NCBI GenBank assembly: GCA_004556005.1
Contig: SFJA01000021.1
Location: 1-27,776, forward strand
Length of the DNA stretch: 27,776 nt
Reading direction: 5' to 3'
Source of the DNA: Bacteroidales bacterium
Lineage (GTDB): Bacteria; Bacteroidota; Bacteroidia; Bacteroidales; UBA932
The translations under genes were made by a program, and so were the position numbers. This document shows positions 15,561 to 24,069 of the stretch, one piece after another (position 1 is the stretch's first letter; every line of letters starts with the position of its first letter). The notes beneath the pieces were generated by a model that had not been told where the DNA came from, searched no databases, and worked only from the letters and a program-made list of their open reading frames with translations.

Positions 15561-16811
15561 ATGCAGAACATCGACACTTACGATTTTTCAGGCAAGAAAG
15601 CCATCGTTCGCGTGGACTTCAACGTTCCGCTCAACGAGAATTTCGAGATCACTGACGACACCCGCATCCGCAGGGCTATGCCTACACTCAAGAAGGTTCT
15701 TGAGAAGGGCGGTTCAGTGATTATCATGTCACACCTCGGACGTCCTAAGAAAGTTGATCCGAAGTTCTCCCTCAAGCACATCGTAGCACACGTTTCAGAG
15801 TGTCTCGGCGTGCCTGTTCAGTTTGCAGAGGACTGCCAGAAGGCACAGGAGCAGGCTGCCGCACTCAAGCCGGGCGAGGCGCTGCTTCTTGAGAACCTTC
15901 GCTATTACGCTGAAGAGGAAGGCAAGCCTCGCGGACTCGCTGAGGATGCTACCGATGAGGAGAAGAAGGCAGCAAAGGCAGCCGTAAAGGCCAGCCAGAA
16001 GGAGTTTGTCAAGACTCTCGCTTCGTATGCAGACTGCTACATCAACGATGCATTTGGAACCGCGCACAGGGCTCACGCTTCAACCGCTCTCATCGCCGAG
16101 TACTTCCCTAACGACAAGATGTTCGGCTACCTTATGGAAGGCGAAATCAAGGCTATCGACAACGTGCTCAAGAACGCCCAGCATCCTTTCACCGCAATCA
16201 TCGGAGGAAGCAAGGTTTCCAGCAAGCTCGCAGTGCTCGAGAACATGCTCGAGAAGGTTGACAACCTCATCATCGGCGGCGGTATGGGCTATACCTTCAT
16301 CAAGGCACAGGGCGGCCAGATTGGCAACTCCCTCCACGAGGACGAACTTATGCCTAACGCTCTCGAAATCCTTGCAAAGGCAAAGGAGAAGGGTGTAAAC
16401 ATCTATCTTTCAGTTCAGACCCTCGTTGCTGACGACTTTGCTCAGACTGCCAACACCCAGATCGTGCCTTCAAACGCAATTCCTGAAGGATGGGAAGGCG
16501 TTGACGCAGGTCCTGACTCCCTCGCTCGCTGGAAGGAGGTCATCCTCGGTTCAAAGACCATTCTCTGGAACGGTCCTGTAGGCGTGTTCGAGATTGAGAA
16601 ATTCGCTCAGGGCACACTTCAGATTGCAAGAGACCTCGCAGAGGCAACTGAGAAGGGCGCTTACACACTCGTAGGTGGCGGTGACTCCGTTGCAGCCGTT
16701 ACCCAGATGGGATTTGCCGACAAGGTAAGCTACGTAAGCACCGGCGGAGGCGCAATGCTCGAGGCCCTCGAAGGAAAGATTCTTCCGGGCATCGCTGCAA
16801 TCCAGGACTAA
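15561..16811 (+). CDS. pgk: Phosphoglycerate kinase
   Basis: This 416-aa glycolytic enzyme transfers phosphate from 1,3-bisphosphoglycerate to ADP. Family motifs are complete: RVDFNVP (17-23), SHLGRP (57-62), LLENLRYY, the substrate-binding AFGTAHRAHAS, GGSKVSSKL, GPVGVFE and the C-terminal GGGDSVAAV. An Ala- and Lys-rich insert near residues 125-150 follows LLENLRYYAEEEGKPRG, as in many Bacteroidota. It is the last gene of its operon and is followed by a strong hairpin terminator 27 bp after the stop. Confidence 0.97.
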   Translation: MQNIDTYDFSGKKAIVRVDFNVPLNENFEITDDTRIRRAMPTLKKVLEKGGSVIIMSHLGRPKKVDPKFSLKHIVAHVSECLGVPVQFAEDCQKAQEQAAALKPGEALLLENLRYYAEEEGKPRGLAEDATDEEKKAAKAAVKASQKEFVKTLASYADCYINDAFGTAHRAHASTALIAEYFPNDKMFGYLMEGEIKAIDNVLKNAQHPFTAIIGGSKVSSKLAVLENMLEKVDNLIIGGGMGYTFIKAQGGQIGNSLHEDELMPNALEILAKAKEKGVNIYLSVQTLVADDFAQTANTQIVPSNAIPEGWEGVDAGPDSLARWKEVILGSKTILWNGPVGVFEIEKFAQGTLQIARDLAEATEKGAYTLVGGGDSVAAVTQMGFADKVSYVSTGGGAMLEALEGKILPGIAAIQD

Positions 16812-16837
16812 TTCTACTATTGAATAAACGACACTTC

Positions 16838-16881
16838 AGGGTGACCGTGAGCGATTGCGAAAAGCGGTCACCCTTTATTTT
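16838..16881 (+). terminator. Intrinsic terminator of pgk operon
   Basis: A perfect 10-bp stem is formed by arms 16838-16847 (AGGGTGACCG) and 16865-16874 (CGGTCACCCT), with a 17-nt loop, followed by TTTATTTT. It overlaps the upstream TTG-initiated extension of the DUF4954 frame, which argues against that extension. Confidence 0.8.
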
Positions 16882-16911
16882 GACAAGATAACAAGGATAT
16901 TTACCGCACCT

Positions 16912-19095
16912 ATGGAAAAGGTAACCGTATTGCCGCCGGACAAGCTCGTTGACGGATGGATAGCTCCGGAATTTCTGCCGGAGGGAGAGGACAAGTATTA
17001 CATCAGGAACAGACAGACCAAGCAGCCTCAAGGCGGCTGGAGACATCTTACCAGCGACGAAATCGAGCGTCTGATCAAATACGAAAACACTGCTTCGAGC
17101 TGGGATACCATATGGGTAACAGACGAGTTTACGCCGCGCATGCTCAAGAACAATCATTTCTACGGGACCGTGAGGATTGGTCGCGTGGTTGATTGCGCCC
17201 TGCAGTTCCACGACTTGAGACTCCCTACGGGCATCACCAACTCTTCCATACACTCCTGCGACATAGGTGACGACTGCGCCATCCACGACGTCCACTATCT
17301 CAGCCACTACATCATAGGAGACCGGTGCATGCTGTTCAACATCCAGGAAATGAGCACCACGGACCACTCCAAATTTGGAAACGGCGTAGTCAAGGACGGC
17401 GAAAAGGAAGATGTAAGGGTAAAGATCCAGGTAATGAACGAAACGGGCTGCCGCGAGGTTTTCCCGTTCGACGGGATGAATACCGCCGATGCCTATCTTT
17501 GGGCGAAGTACATTGACGACAAACCTCTCCAGCAAAGGCTTGCAAGCATAACACAAAACTCATTCGACCATCACAGAGGATATTACGGGACCATTGGAGA
17601 AGGCTGCGTAATCAAGACCTCGCAGATTATTAAAGACGCGAGGATAGGCGCCTGCTGCTATATCAAGGGCGCAAGCAAGCTCAAGAACATTACAATAAAC
17701 TCGTCCGAAGCCGAGCCTTCACAGATTGGCGAAAACGTCATTCTTGTCAACGGAATCGTGGGTTACGGAAGCCGTATCTTCTACGGTTGCATTGCGGTCA
17801 AATTCGTCATCGGAACCAACTGCAACCTCAAATACGGGGCGAGGGTCATCAACTCGATAATGGGCGACAACAGCACCATTTCCTGCTGCGAAGTCCTCAA
17901 CAACCTGATCTTCCCTGCTCACGAGCAGCACCACAACAACTCCTTCCTCATTGCCGCCTGCGTCAAGGGTCAGAGCAACATGGCTGCCGGAGCCACCATA
18001 GGTTCCAACCACAACAGCCGCTCGAACGACAACGAACTCGTGGCCGGCAGGGGCTTCTGGCCGGGACTGTGCAGTTCAGTGAAGCATTCGTCCGTATTTG
18101 CGTCCTACTGTCTGCTGGCTAAGGGCTCGTACAGCTTCGAGCTCAATATCCCGCTGCCTTTCAGTCTGATAAGCAACAATGAGATGGAGGGCAGGCTGGA
18201 GATAATTCCTGCGTACTGGTGGATGTACAATATGTATTCGCTTGCGCGCAACAGCTGGAAATACAAGAACAGGGACAAGAGGATTACGAAGATCCAGAAT
18301 ATAGAATTTGACACCTATGCTCCTGACAGCATGGAGGAGGCGCTTCAGGCGCGCAGTCTGCTTGCACTGTGGACAGGAAGGGCCGCTGAAGTGGCTGACG
18401 GCGCAGAGCCCGGAAACGGAAAGGAAACGGTTCTTAAGGGTATGGGCCTGCTGGAAAGCCGGCCGGAGCAGGTCGAGGGGCTGAAAGTTCTTGCCGAGGG
18501 GCTTGAAAAGAGCCGGCGCGAGGAACTTGTACGGCATCCCGTCGAGGCATATCACTCCTACGGGGATATGCTAGTACATTATGCTATGAGAAACGTTCTG
18601 GACAGTGGCTTAGGGATTGGAAAGCTTGCAGAACTTGCGTCAGGTGAAAGGGTCAGCGACTGGGTAAATCTGGGCGGACAGCTGATGCCGGAAAGCGAGG
18701 TGGACAGACTCAGGGCCGACATAAGATCCGGGATTCTCAAGGACTGGAACGACATTCACGCAAGATATAACGAGCTTTGGAAACAGTACCCCGAGCAGAA
18801 GCTTCAGCATTCACTGCATTGCCTCAAGGCAGTGATGGGAGACGACATTCTCGACAAGGAGCGCTTCGGTGAGGCAGTTGCGAGGGAACGCCGTATCTTG
18901 GCGGAAATTGTTGAGAAAGTCACCGAGTCGCGGGCAAAGGATATGGTAAATCCTTTCCGCAAAGCAACTTACCGCAACGAAGATGAAATGCGAGCAGCGG
19001 TTGGAACTCTGGAGGACAACAGTTTTGTAAAGCAGGTCAGGAAAGAATGCGCCGAAATGCTGGAGGCGCTGGAAGCTTTGTCCCAAAGGATGTAA
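16912..19095 (+). CDS. DUF4954 family beta-helix protein
   Basis: This 727-aa protein belongs to DUF4954, a Bacteroidota family of unknown function. Residues about 85-420 show hexapeptide-like repeats (IGDDCAI, IGDRCML, IGEGCVI, IGENVIL, MGDNSTI), the pattern of a left-handed beta-helix as in sugar-nucleotide acyl- and nucleotidyltransferases. The last 250 residues are helical and charged. The segment TIGSNHNSRSNDNELVAGRGFWPGL is a conserved-looking loop with His and Asn. I start at the ATG at 16912 (MEKVTVLPPDKL) because the longer TTG form would start inside the pgk terminator. There is no signal peptide, so it is probably cytoplasmic. A role in sugar-nucleotide or envelope precursor metabolism is only inference from the fold. 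Confidence 0.85.
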   Translation: MEKVTVLPPDKLVDGWIAPEFLPEGEDKYYIRNRQTKQPQGGWRHLTSDEIERLIKYENTASSWDTIWVTDEFTPRMLKNNHFYGTVRIGRVVDCALQFHDLRLPTGITNSSIHSCDIGDDCAIHDVHYLSHYIIGDRCMLFNIQEMSTTDHSKFGNGVVKDGEKEDVRVKIQVMNETGCREVFPFDGMNTADAYLWAKYIDDKPLQQRLASITQNSFDHHRGYYGTIGEGCVIKTSQIIKDARIGACCYIKGASKLKNITINSSEAEPSQIGENVILVNGIVGYGSRIFYGCIAVKFVIGTNCNLKYGARVINSIMGDNSTISCCEVLNNLIFPAHEQHHNNSFLIAACVKGQSNMAAGATIGSNHNSRSNDNELVAGRGFWPGLCSSVKHSSVFASYCLLAKGSYSFELNIPLPFSLISNNEMEGRLEIIPAYWWMYNMYSLARNSWKYKNRDKRITKIQNIEFDTYAPDSMEEALQARSLLALWTGRAAEVADGAEPGNGKETVLKGMGLLESRPEQVEGLKVLAEGLEKSRREELVRHPVEAYHSYGDMLVHYAMRNVLDSGLGIGKLAELASGERVSDWVNLGGQLMPESEVDRLRADIRSGILKDWNDIHARYNELWKQYPEQKLQHSLHCLKAVMGDDILDKERFGEAVARERRILAEIVEKVTESRAKDMVNPFRKATYRNEDEMRAAVGTLEDNSFVKQVRKECAEMLEALEALSQRM

Positions 19096-19112
19096 TCTGC
19101 ACCGAACACGCA

Positions 19113-21932
19113 TCAATAGTGCACGCAGCGCACGAAGCAGGCGTCGGACCATTGTGCGTTGCGGCACGCGGTGCCTTTGTAGCTCGAGCCCTTTGCGACC
19201 ATAGTGACCGGGTTCGGTCCGTAGGTGTTGAGGTCGTAGGTGTAGTAGTTGATATCGTGGGCGAACTTCTCCGATTCTGCAGTGTAGAATTCGTTCTCCT
19301 CGTACCAGTAAATCGCGCCCTTGCGCATCCAGAGGTCGTATAGCATAGGGAGCTTCACGGCAGTCTCAGTAGGCATCTCGAGGCTTCGCTGGGCGTACTT
19401 GAGCACGTCGCGCTTTATGTTTCCGTCACCGCCCCAGGAGATTTTATACAGGTCGGAGCCCTTTCTGTGGCCGTATCCGGAGGCTCCGATCGGGAAAAAG
19501 AGGTGCCTGGCGTTGGTCTTGTCCCAGACAAACATGCCCTGCATACCTTTCACATCGCCTTCGTTGATATAGGTGTAGGCATCGGTGGTGTTGGTAGCAG
19601 TCCCGGAACTTTCCTCGCCGTAAAGCACTCCATAATAGCGTGGAAGCGACTGAAGCGCAGTCCAGTCGGCATATTTTGCAGGCCATTTGTCGGAATAGAA
19701 ACGACTTGAATAGGAATTTTCATCGTAGCGGAAACCGCCGGGCATCTCGGTGTGGCCTATGCCGGTAAAAGCAAGGTCGCCTGAGTTGTACATCAGGTGC
19801 TTCTTTGCCGAGCTGTAACACTCGACGTTAAATCCGTAACCGCTTCTGAAGTCGTCCTCCGGCCTAAGTGCGTGGGCAGAGTTTCCCCAGCGGAACTTGC
19901 CGCCCTCCATAAGAGGGTTTTCGCAAGGGGTACCAACGTATTTCATATTGCAGTTCATCCAGTAGCAGGTACGGCCTCCGGCATTCATCGGAACATCTCC
20001 AAGTCCCTGGCTCACAAAGAAATAGTGTATGCAGGTATTGTTGTTGTAAGTCACCTTGATGACTCCTTCCCTTACCACACCGTCTGCACAGGTGCTTGCA
20101 GGACGTACATCGAAGCGGACCTCCGAGGATGTACCACCGGTCACATCCGTTGTTCCCCAGGCGCCGCTGCCCGTCGGGGCAATCTGGATCCAGTCGGAGC
20201 CCTGTTCGATGTGGGCAGTCCACGGACCGTCTGATATGGTCGGATAGAACTGCCTGTGCACGGCTCCGTTGGCACTGTCGTCATCCTCGTTGAGTTCCAT
20301 CAGCCTGAAATTGAACGGCTTGGTGCTCGTTGCTTCGCGCCATACTCCGGCCGGATTGACAACGCGCTTGACCTGTACGATGCGGACATCTTTAGTGTAT
20401 TGCTTTCCACCTATGGTTGCAGAGAAGCGTATGGTGCCGGTACGCGTGTCGTGAGGAAAATAATTGTAACCGGAGAGGGAACTGCCGAGAGTGAGCCCCC
20501 TCGTATAAACCGGAATCGAGTAAAGGCACCTGTCAGCCAGAACCTGGGACGGAGTTGAAGAAGCAGTCAATGTCGGAGCGCCATTGCCGGTTTTCGCAAG
20601 CGAAAGGATTCCATTGGTGTTCTCCGTAAACATATAGTCATACTTATGTCCCTTATCCCCAAACCAATGGCTCTCGATGATATCAGCTTTGACAGTGGTT
20701 GAGGAAGTGGCGCCTCTGACGACCACAGGGACATTTACGCTTTCATTCGGCACATACGAGATATACAGAGGGTCCGGAATGCTGAGCTCCGGCTGCTCCG
20801 GCACGTACTCGATATGCCAGTCGGGGTCGTTTGCATCGTTGATGAAACGCAGAGTTATCTTGTAATGGTTGCTGCGCTCGGCATTGAAGTCGGTGCTGAC
20901 ATCCTTTCCGAGCATGAAACGATAGGTTATCGGACCCTGAGAGGCATTGTCGGCAGTTCTGTTGACATAGTAACCCTTGACCTCGATATATGTGCCGTAA
21001 GCCTTGCGGTCTTTGTTCCAACTCTCGTCGGAAGGATGGTAGCCGTGCTTTTCTCCCGTTCCCTGATTGTTCTCGAAGAAATAAAGCGCCTCGGAATACT
21101 CCGTATGGCCACCGTCATATTCATATACGGGCTTTCCCTTGGAGATGTAAGGCCAGTTCTTGATGTCATCGGAGGTCGAGTAACTGATTTTCTCGCCTTC
21201 ATGAATGAGCTCCGCGGAGCTTGAAGGCGTATTTGGCTTGCCGAGCAGGCAGCTGGCAGGAATGTCCAGGACCTGAACGGACTTAAGATAAATGTAGATA
21301 TTGTCTTTCAGGGAACTTGCATCGTAACTGACTGTCAGTTTGGATGCCGCCCTTTTTACCCAGGCGTGAAGCGAGGATGTGTTCTTGCCAATCACGATCA
21401 GAGGCGCTTCGGCAGGCACTTCGATCGAGTCGTCATCGGTGAAAAAACCGAACATCTGGGCATTGGAAGATATATCGGAAGCATTCCAGGCAAAGCTGAC
21501 CGACTTGAGTTCATCTTCCGTTCCGGAAAAACCCGAGAGGTCCAGGCCTGCTGCGGCGTAAATCCTGTAAGCGCCGAGAGGGAGCTGCATTGAAAATTCT
21601 GAGTGGCAGAAAGTCGATTCGGCAACGCCGCTTATTCCTGATGTCGCGCAATCCTTTTCCGATTCGGTGAGCGAACTGACATTGCTCTTCTGCTGCAACT
21701 TGCCCGATGCGTCAAAAGCCAACACCCAAAGATTGTCCAGATGCCTGAGAGCATCACCCGCCGAACGTGTTATCACTCCAGCCAAAGGCCTGTAAGACAC
21801 GGACATACGCAGTTCTTTCGTCTCTCCCGAACCAGGTAAAGGATATTCCTCGCTCTCAGGAGAAAATACGCAAGCCGATACTGCCACGATGCAGCATAGC
21901 ATAACAAGTATATTTGAAAGAATGCGTTTCAT
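19113..21932 (-). CDS. DUF4906-type fimbrial tip lipoprotein (putative adhesin)
   Basis: This 939-aa lipoprotein is the last gene of the fimbrial operon. A lipobox VSAC ends at Cys21. Residues 40-390 look like two fimbrillin-type beta-sandwich domains, including LWVLAFDASGKL and the pattern VKRAASKLTVSYD. ITR-Ser (54-57) is a canonical Arg maturation site. A DUF4906-like middle region follows, then a BACON-like domain (about 560-650, with DGPWTAHIEQGSDWIQI). A Cys-rich C-terminal domain ends in NAQWSDACFVRCVHY and recalls the Fibrobacter major paralogous (FISUMP) domain. By position it corresponds to the tip subunit of P. gingivalis Mfa pili (Mfa5), but I see no von Willebrand domain. The ligand is unknown. 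The gene converges on DUF4954 with a 17-bp gap. Confidence 0.75.
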   Translation of the reverse strand: MKRILSNILVMLCCIVAVSACVFSPESEEYPLPGSGETKELRMSVSYRPLAGVITRSAGDALRHLDNLWVLAFDASGKLQQKSNVSSLTESEKDCATSGISGVAESTFCHSEFSMQLPLGAYRIYAAAGLDLSGFSGTEDELKSVSFAWNASDISSNAQMFGFFTDDDSIEVPAEAPLIVIGKNTSSLHAWVKRAASKLTVSYDASSLKDNIYIYLKSVQVLDIPASCLLGKPNTPSSSAELIHEGEKISYSTSDDIKNWPYISKGKPVYEYDGGHTEYSEALYFFENNQGTGEKHGYHPSDESWNKDRKAYGTYIEVKGYYVNRTADNASQGPITYRFMLGKDVSTDFNAERSNHYKITLRFINDANDPDWHIEYVPEQPELSIPDPLYISYVPNESVNVPVVVRGATSSTTVKADIIESHWFGDKGHKYDYMFTENTNGILSLAKTGNGAPTLTASSTPSQVLADRCLYSIPVYTRGLTLGSSLSGYNYFPHDTRTGTIRFSATIGGKQYTKDVRIVQVKRVVNPAGVWREATSTKPFNFRLMELNEDDDSANGAVHRQFYPTISDGPWTAHIEQGSDWIQIAPTGSGAWGTTDVTGGTSSEVRFDVRPASTCADGVVREGVIKVTYNNNTCIHYFFVSQGLGDVPMNAGGRTCYWMNCNMKYVGTPCENPLMEGGKFRWGNSAHALRPEDDFRSGYGFNVECYSSAKKHLMYNSGDLAFTGIGHTEMPGGFRYDENSYSSRFYSDKWPAKYADWTALQSLPRYYGVLYGEESSGTATNTTDAYTYINEGDVKGMQGMFVWDKTNARHLFFPIGASGYGHRKGSDLYKISWGGDGNIKRDVLKYAQRSLEMPTETAVKLPMLYDLWMRKGAIYWYEENEFYTAESEKFAHDINYYTYDLNTYGPNPVTMVAKGSSYKGTACRNAQWSDACFVRCVHY

Positions 21933-21936
21933 AATT

Positions 21937-23037
21937 TTACTGACCGAATCCAGGATTAAGTATCACTTCCCCGTAAGGGAATACATCTACGGACCAATTT
22001 AGTCCATAGGCACCTATGGTAATCACGACCACAACGTGAGTATTGCGCGGCAGGCTGGCCACGTCAGGGAAATAAGCGCTGTACTGAGTTCCATCAAGCG
22101 TGACGGACATAGAGTAATTGCGTGCATCCGAAGAGTCAAGGTACTTGCCCTCAAGAAGATAGAACGGTTCAAGCGCAGTCACCCCGCTACCGTCGTCTCC
22201 TTCTGCAGTTATGGTCTTGCCAAGTGGCTTTTTATAAAGGTAGTAATTGTTGTTTCCCGTGTTCGGCACCTCGAATCCGCTGACCGAATAATCACCCGCC
22301 AAAGGGTCGCCGGCATAGCTGACTCTCGGAAGATAATATTCTATGCTGGAGGCCTTGCTGATTGTAAGCGAGCTGAGTTCGTATGACTTACCTGACTGAT
22401 TGTCAAACAGATAACTAAATTTGACAGCAGCTCTGGTAATATACAGGTCAGTATGATAGTCGCTTGCCGGCATATCGATTGTGTGACATTCACTCATAGG
22501 AAGAGCTGAGCCGGGAAGTTCATCGGTATCAGAATTGAGACTGATGCGAAGGTCCGAAAGTTCCTGCTCAGGGAAAGTGCCTCCTACTGGGAGAGAAGCG
22601 AGGTCATACTGAACAACTGATTCGGTAACTCCCTCTGCTGCAGCGGCTTTCCTGGCATTTTCGTTTGCAAACAGATAAATCTTTTTCCGCTCGCCTCCAA
22701 TAACCTCAAAAACCACGTCACTCACGCTTGTATATGCACCCTTTGCCGTAGCGCTGAAGTCAAGCAGTCGGTTATGCTCGATGCTACCATCCGGTCGCAC
22801 TATCACTATGCGCAACGTCTGCATCTTCTCACCGTCGGTCATAGCACCAACATAATCGGACGCATCAAAGCTAGCCTTGCTTGTAGCAGCTTTGCTTGCC
22901 GCAGACGGAGCCGAAACGCTTATAGATACGGTAAGTTCGCACAAGCCATCCCCGCCGCCGAACTCCCACAGATTGCATCCCTGCAAAATGAGAGCAGCAG
23001 CAAGAAAAGCCAAGACATGTGCAAACAAATTTCGCAT
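21937..23037 (-). CDS. Mfa4-like minor fimbrillin lipoprotein
   Basis: This 366-aa protein has a lipoprotein signal with lipobox LQGC ending at Cys21. Two beta-sandwich domains follow. The first has LRIVIVRPDGSIEHNRLL; the second contains YITRAAVKFSYLF, the R-x-x-x-K pattern shared by fimbrillins. The C-terminus ends in GAYGLNWSVDVFPYGEVIL, similar to the terminal strand of polymerising fimbrillins. It is probably a minor structural or tip-adaptor subunit between the anchor and tip genes, as Mfa3 and Mfa4 are in P. gingivalis. There is no Arg between residues 2 and 76, so the usual Arg cleavage site is missing. Lys49 and Lys54 are alternatives. It lies 5 bp after the anchor gene. Confidence 0.75.
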   Translation of the reverse strand: MRNLFAHVLAFLAAALILQGCNLWEFGGGDGLCELTVSISVSAPSAASKAATSKASFDASDYVGAMTDGEKMQTLRIVIVRPDGSIEHNRLLDFSATAKGAYTSVSDVVFEVIGGERKKIYLFANENARKAAAAEGVTESVVQYDLASLPVGGTFPEQELSDLRISLNSDTDELPGSALPMSECHTIDMPASDYHTDLYITRAAVKFSYLFDNQSGKSYELSSLTISKASSIEYYLPRVSYAGDPLAGDYSVSGFEVPNTGNNNYYLYKKPLGKTITAEGDDGSGVTALEPFYLLEGKYLDSSDARNYSMSVTLDGTQYSAYFPDVASLPRNTHVVVVITIGAYGLNWSVDVFPYGEVILNPGFGQ

Positions 23038-23042
23038 AAAGC

Positions 23043-24059
23043 CTACATCTCCGTATGGTTAAGTCTTACTACCCAATCATTTATGACTATTCTCGTATCC
23101 AGCCACCTCAGACCGTTGTCAAGGAAGAACACCAGACTCCAGACGCTTTCCCTGTCCAGAAACTCCTGCTTGCTCATATCCGCAAAAAGCTCGCTGCGCA
23201 GCAGCATCAGATAGTCGATAAGCGGGAGGTCAATGACTGTCTCACCGCTCTCGGCATTTGCTACCCGCAGTCTCGGAGCATTGCCGAAGAAAAGACGGGA
23301 AGTGGAGAATTCGGCCCAGACGGCGCTTGCCGGAGTTGTTCCGGGAGTGTCCTCTCCGATGACGGTTTCACCCTTTGTCCAAGGCAGATAAGTCAGCTGA
23401 GTGGAAGGAACGGCAGCATCGGTCCAGTCGAGCACCGAGTTGTCGTCGGTAATAGTGAACACAAAGTCACCCGAAGACATCGCCACTCCGTCAATCTGCT
23501 GAAGCACGACCCGTATATTATTGGTATTCTTCAACATATAAACGGTGTCGCGGATAAATTGCTCGCTGTTCTCAATGTCTATCTCCTCGATCCCATAGAA
23601 GCACGGATGCAGACAGGAGCTTGACCGGGAGTCCTCGCTGCGAAGCTGCAGGCGGACCTGTTGCAGGTCAGATTCTGCAGCCTTTGAGCCAGAAGGACAG
23701 TAAAGATCAAAGGAAGCATCAGCGCAGGCGATTCCCCCGTAGGCAAGTAATGTATAATGACCTTCATCGAGTTCCAGGGACATTGCATAGTCCTCCTTCC
23801 CGAGCGCATCCGAACTTTCGTCAAACCTGCTGACGAAACGGCCGTTCCCGTCAAAGACAAGAAGCGAGAGACAATGCACCTGACTGTGGAAGGAGTTGGC
23901 ATATTCCATATTGTACTCGTAACGGAAACTTAGCGAAACTCCTTTTGGGCATTGGCTCTGGTCGGTGAATATTGTGCTGCAGGACATAAGGCCCGTGGCC
24001 AGGACCGTGTATGCAAACAAGGCCCTGGCGGCGGACTTTATAAAACTTATGAAGTTCAT
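23043..24059 (-). CDS. FimB/Mfa2-family fimbrial anchor lipoprotein
   Basis: This 338-aa lipoprotein (lipobox LMSC ending at Cys27) resembles the FimB/Mfa2 family (PF08842), which anchors type V pili in the outer membrane and limits their length. Typical features are the opening CPKGVSLSFRYEYNM, the first-domain strand LSLLVFDGNGRFVSRF, an AYGG segment, and the second-domain run NIRVVLQQIDG. The C-terminus ends INDWVVRLNHTEM. The frame can extend two codons to a TTG, but the ATG at 24059 is a better start. It lies directly after the major fimbrillin gene (10-bp gap), the usual order. Confidence 0.85.
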   Translation of the reverse strand: MNFISFIKSAARALFAYTVLATGLMSCSTIFTDQSQCPKGVSLSFRYEYNMEYANSFHSQVHCLSLLVFDGNGRFVSRFDESSDALGKEDYAMSLELDEGHYTLLAYGGIACADASFDLYCPSGSKAAESDLQQVRLQLRSEDSRSSSCLHPCFYGIEEIDIENSEQFIRDTVYMLKNTNNIRVVLQQIDGVAMSSGDFVFTITDDNSVLDWTDAAVPSTQLTYLPWTKGETVIGEDTPGTTPASAVWAEFSTSRLFFGNAPRLRVANAESGETVIDLPLIDYLMLLRSELFADMSKQEFLDRESVWSLVFFLDNGLRWLDTRIVINDWVVRLNHTEM

Positions 24060-24069
24060 TATCAATTAA

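Noticed and set aside
16855..16911. N-terminal extension of DUF4954 from a TTG codon
   Set aside because: The start would lie inside the loop of the pgk terminator, and the ATG at 16912 begins the protein cleanly.
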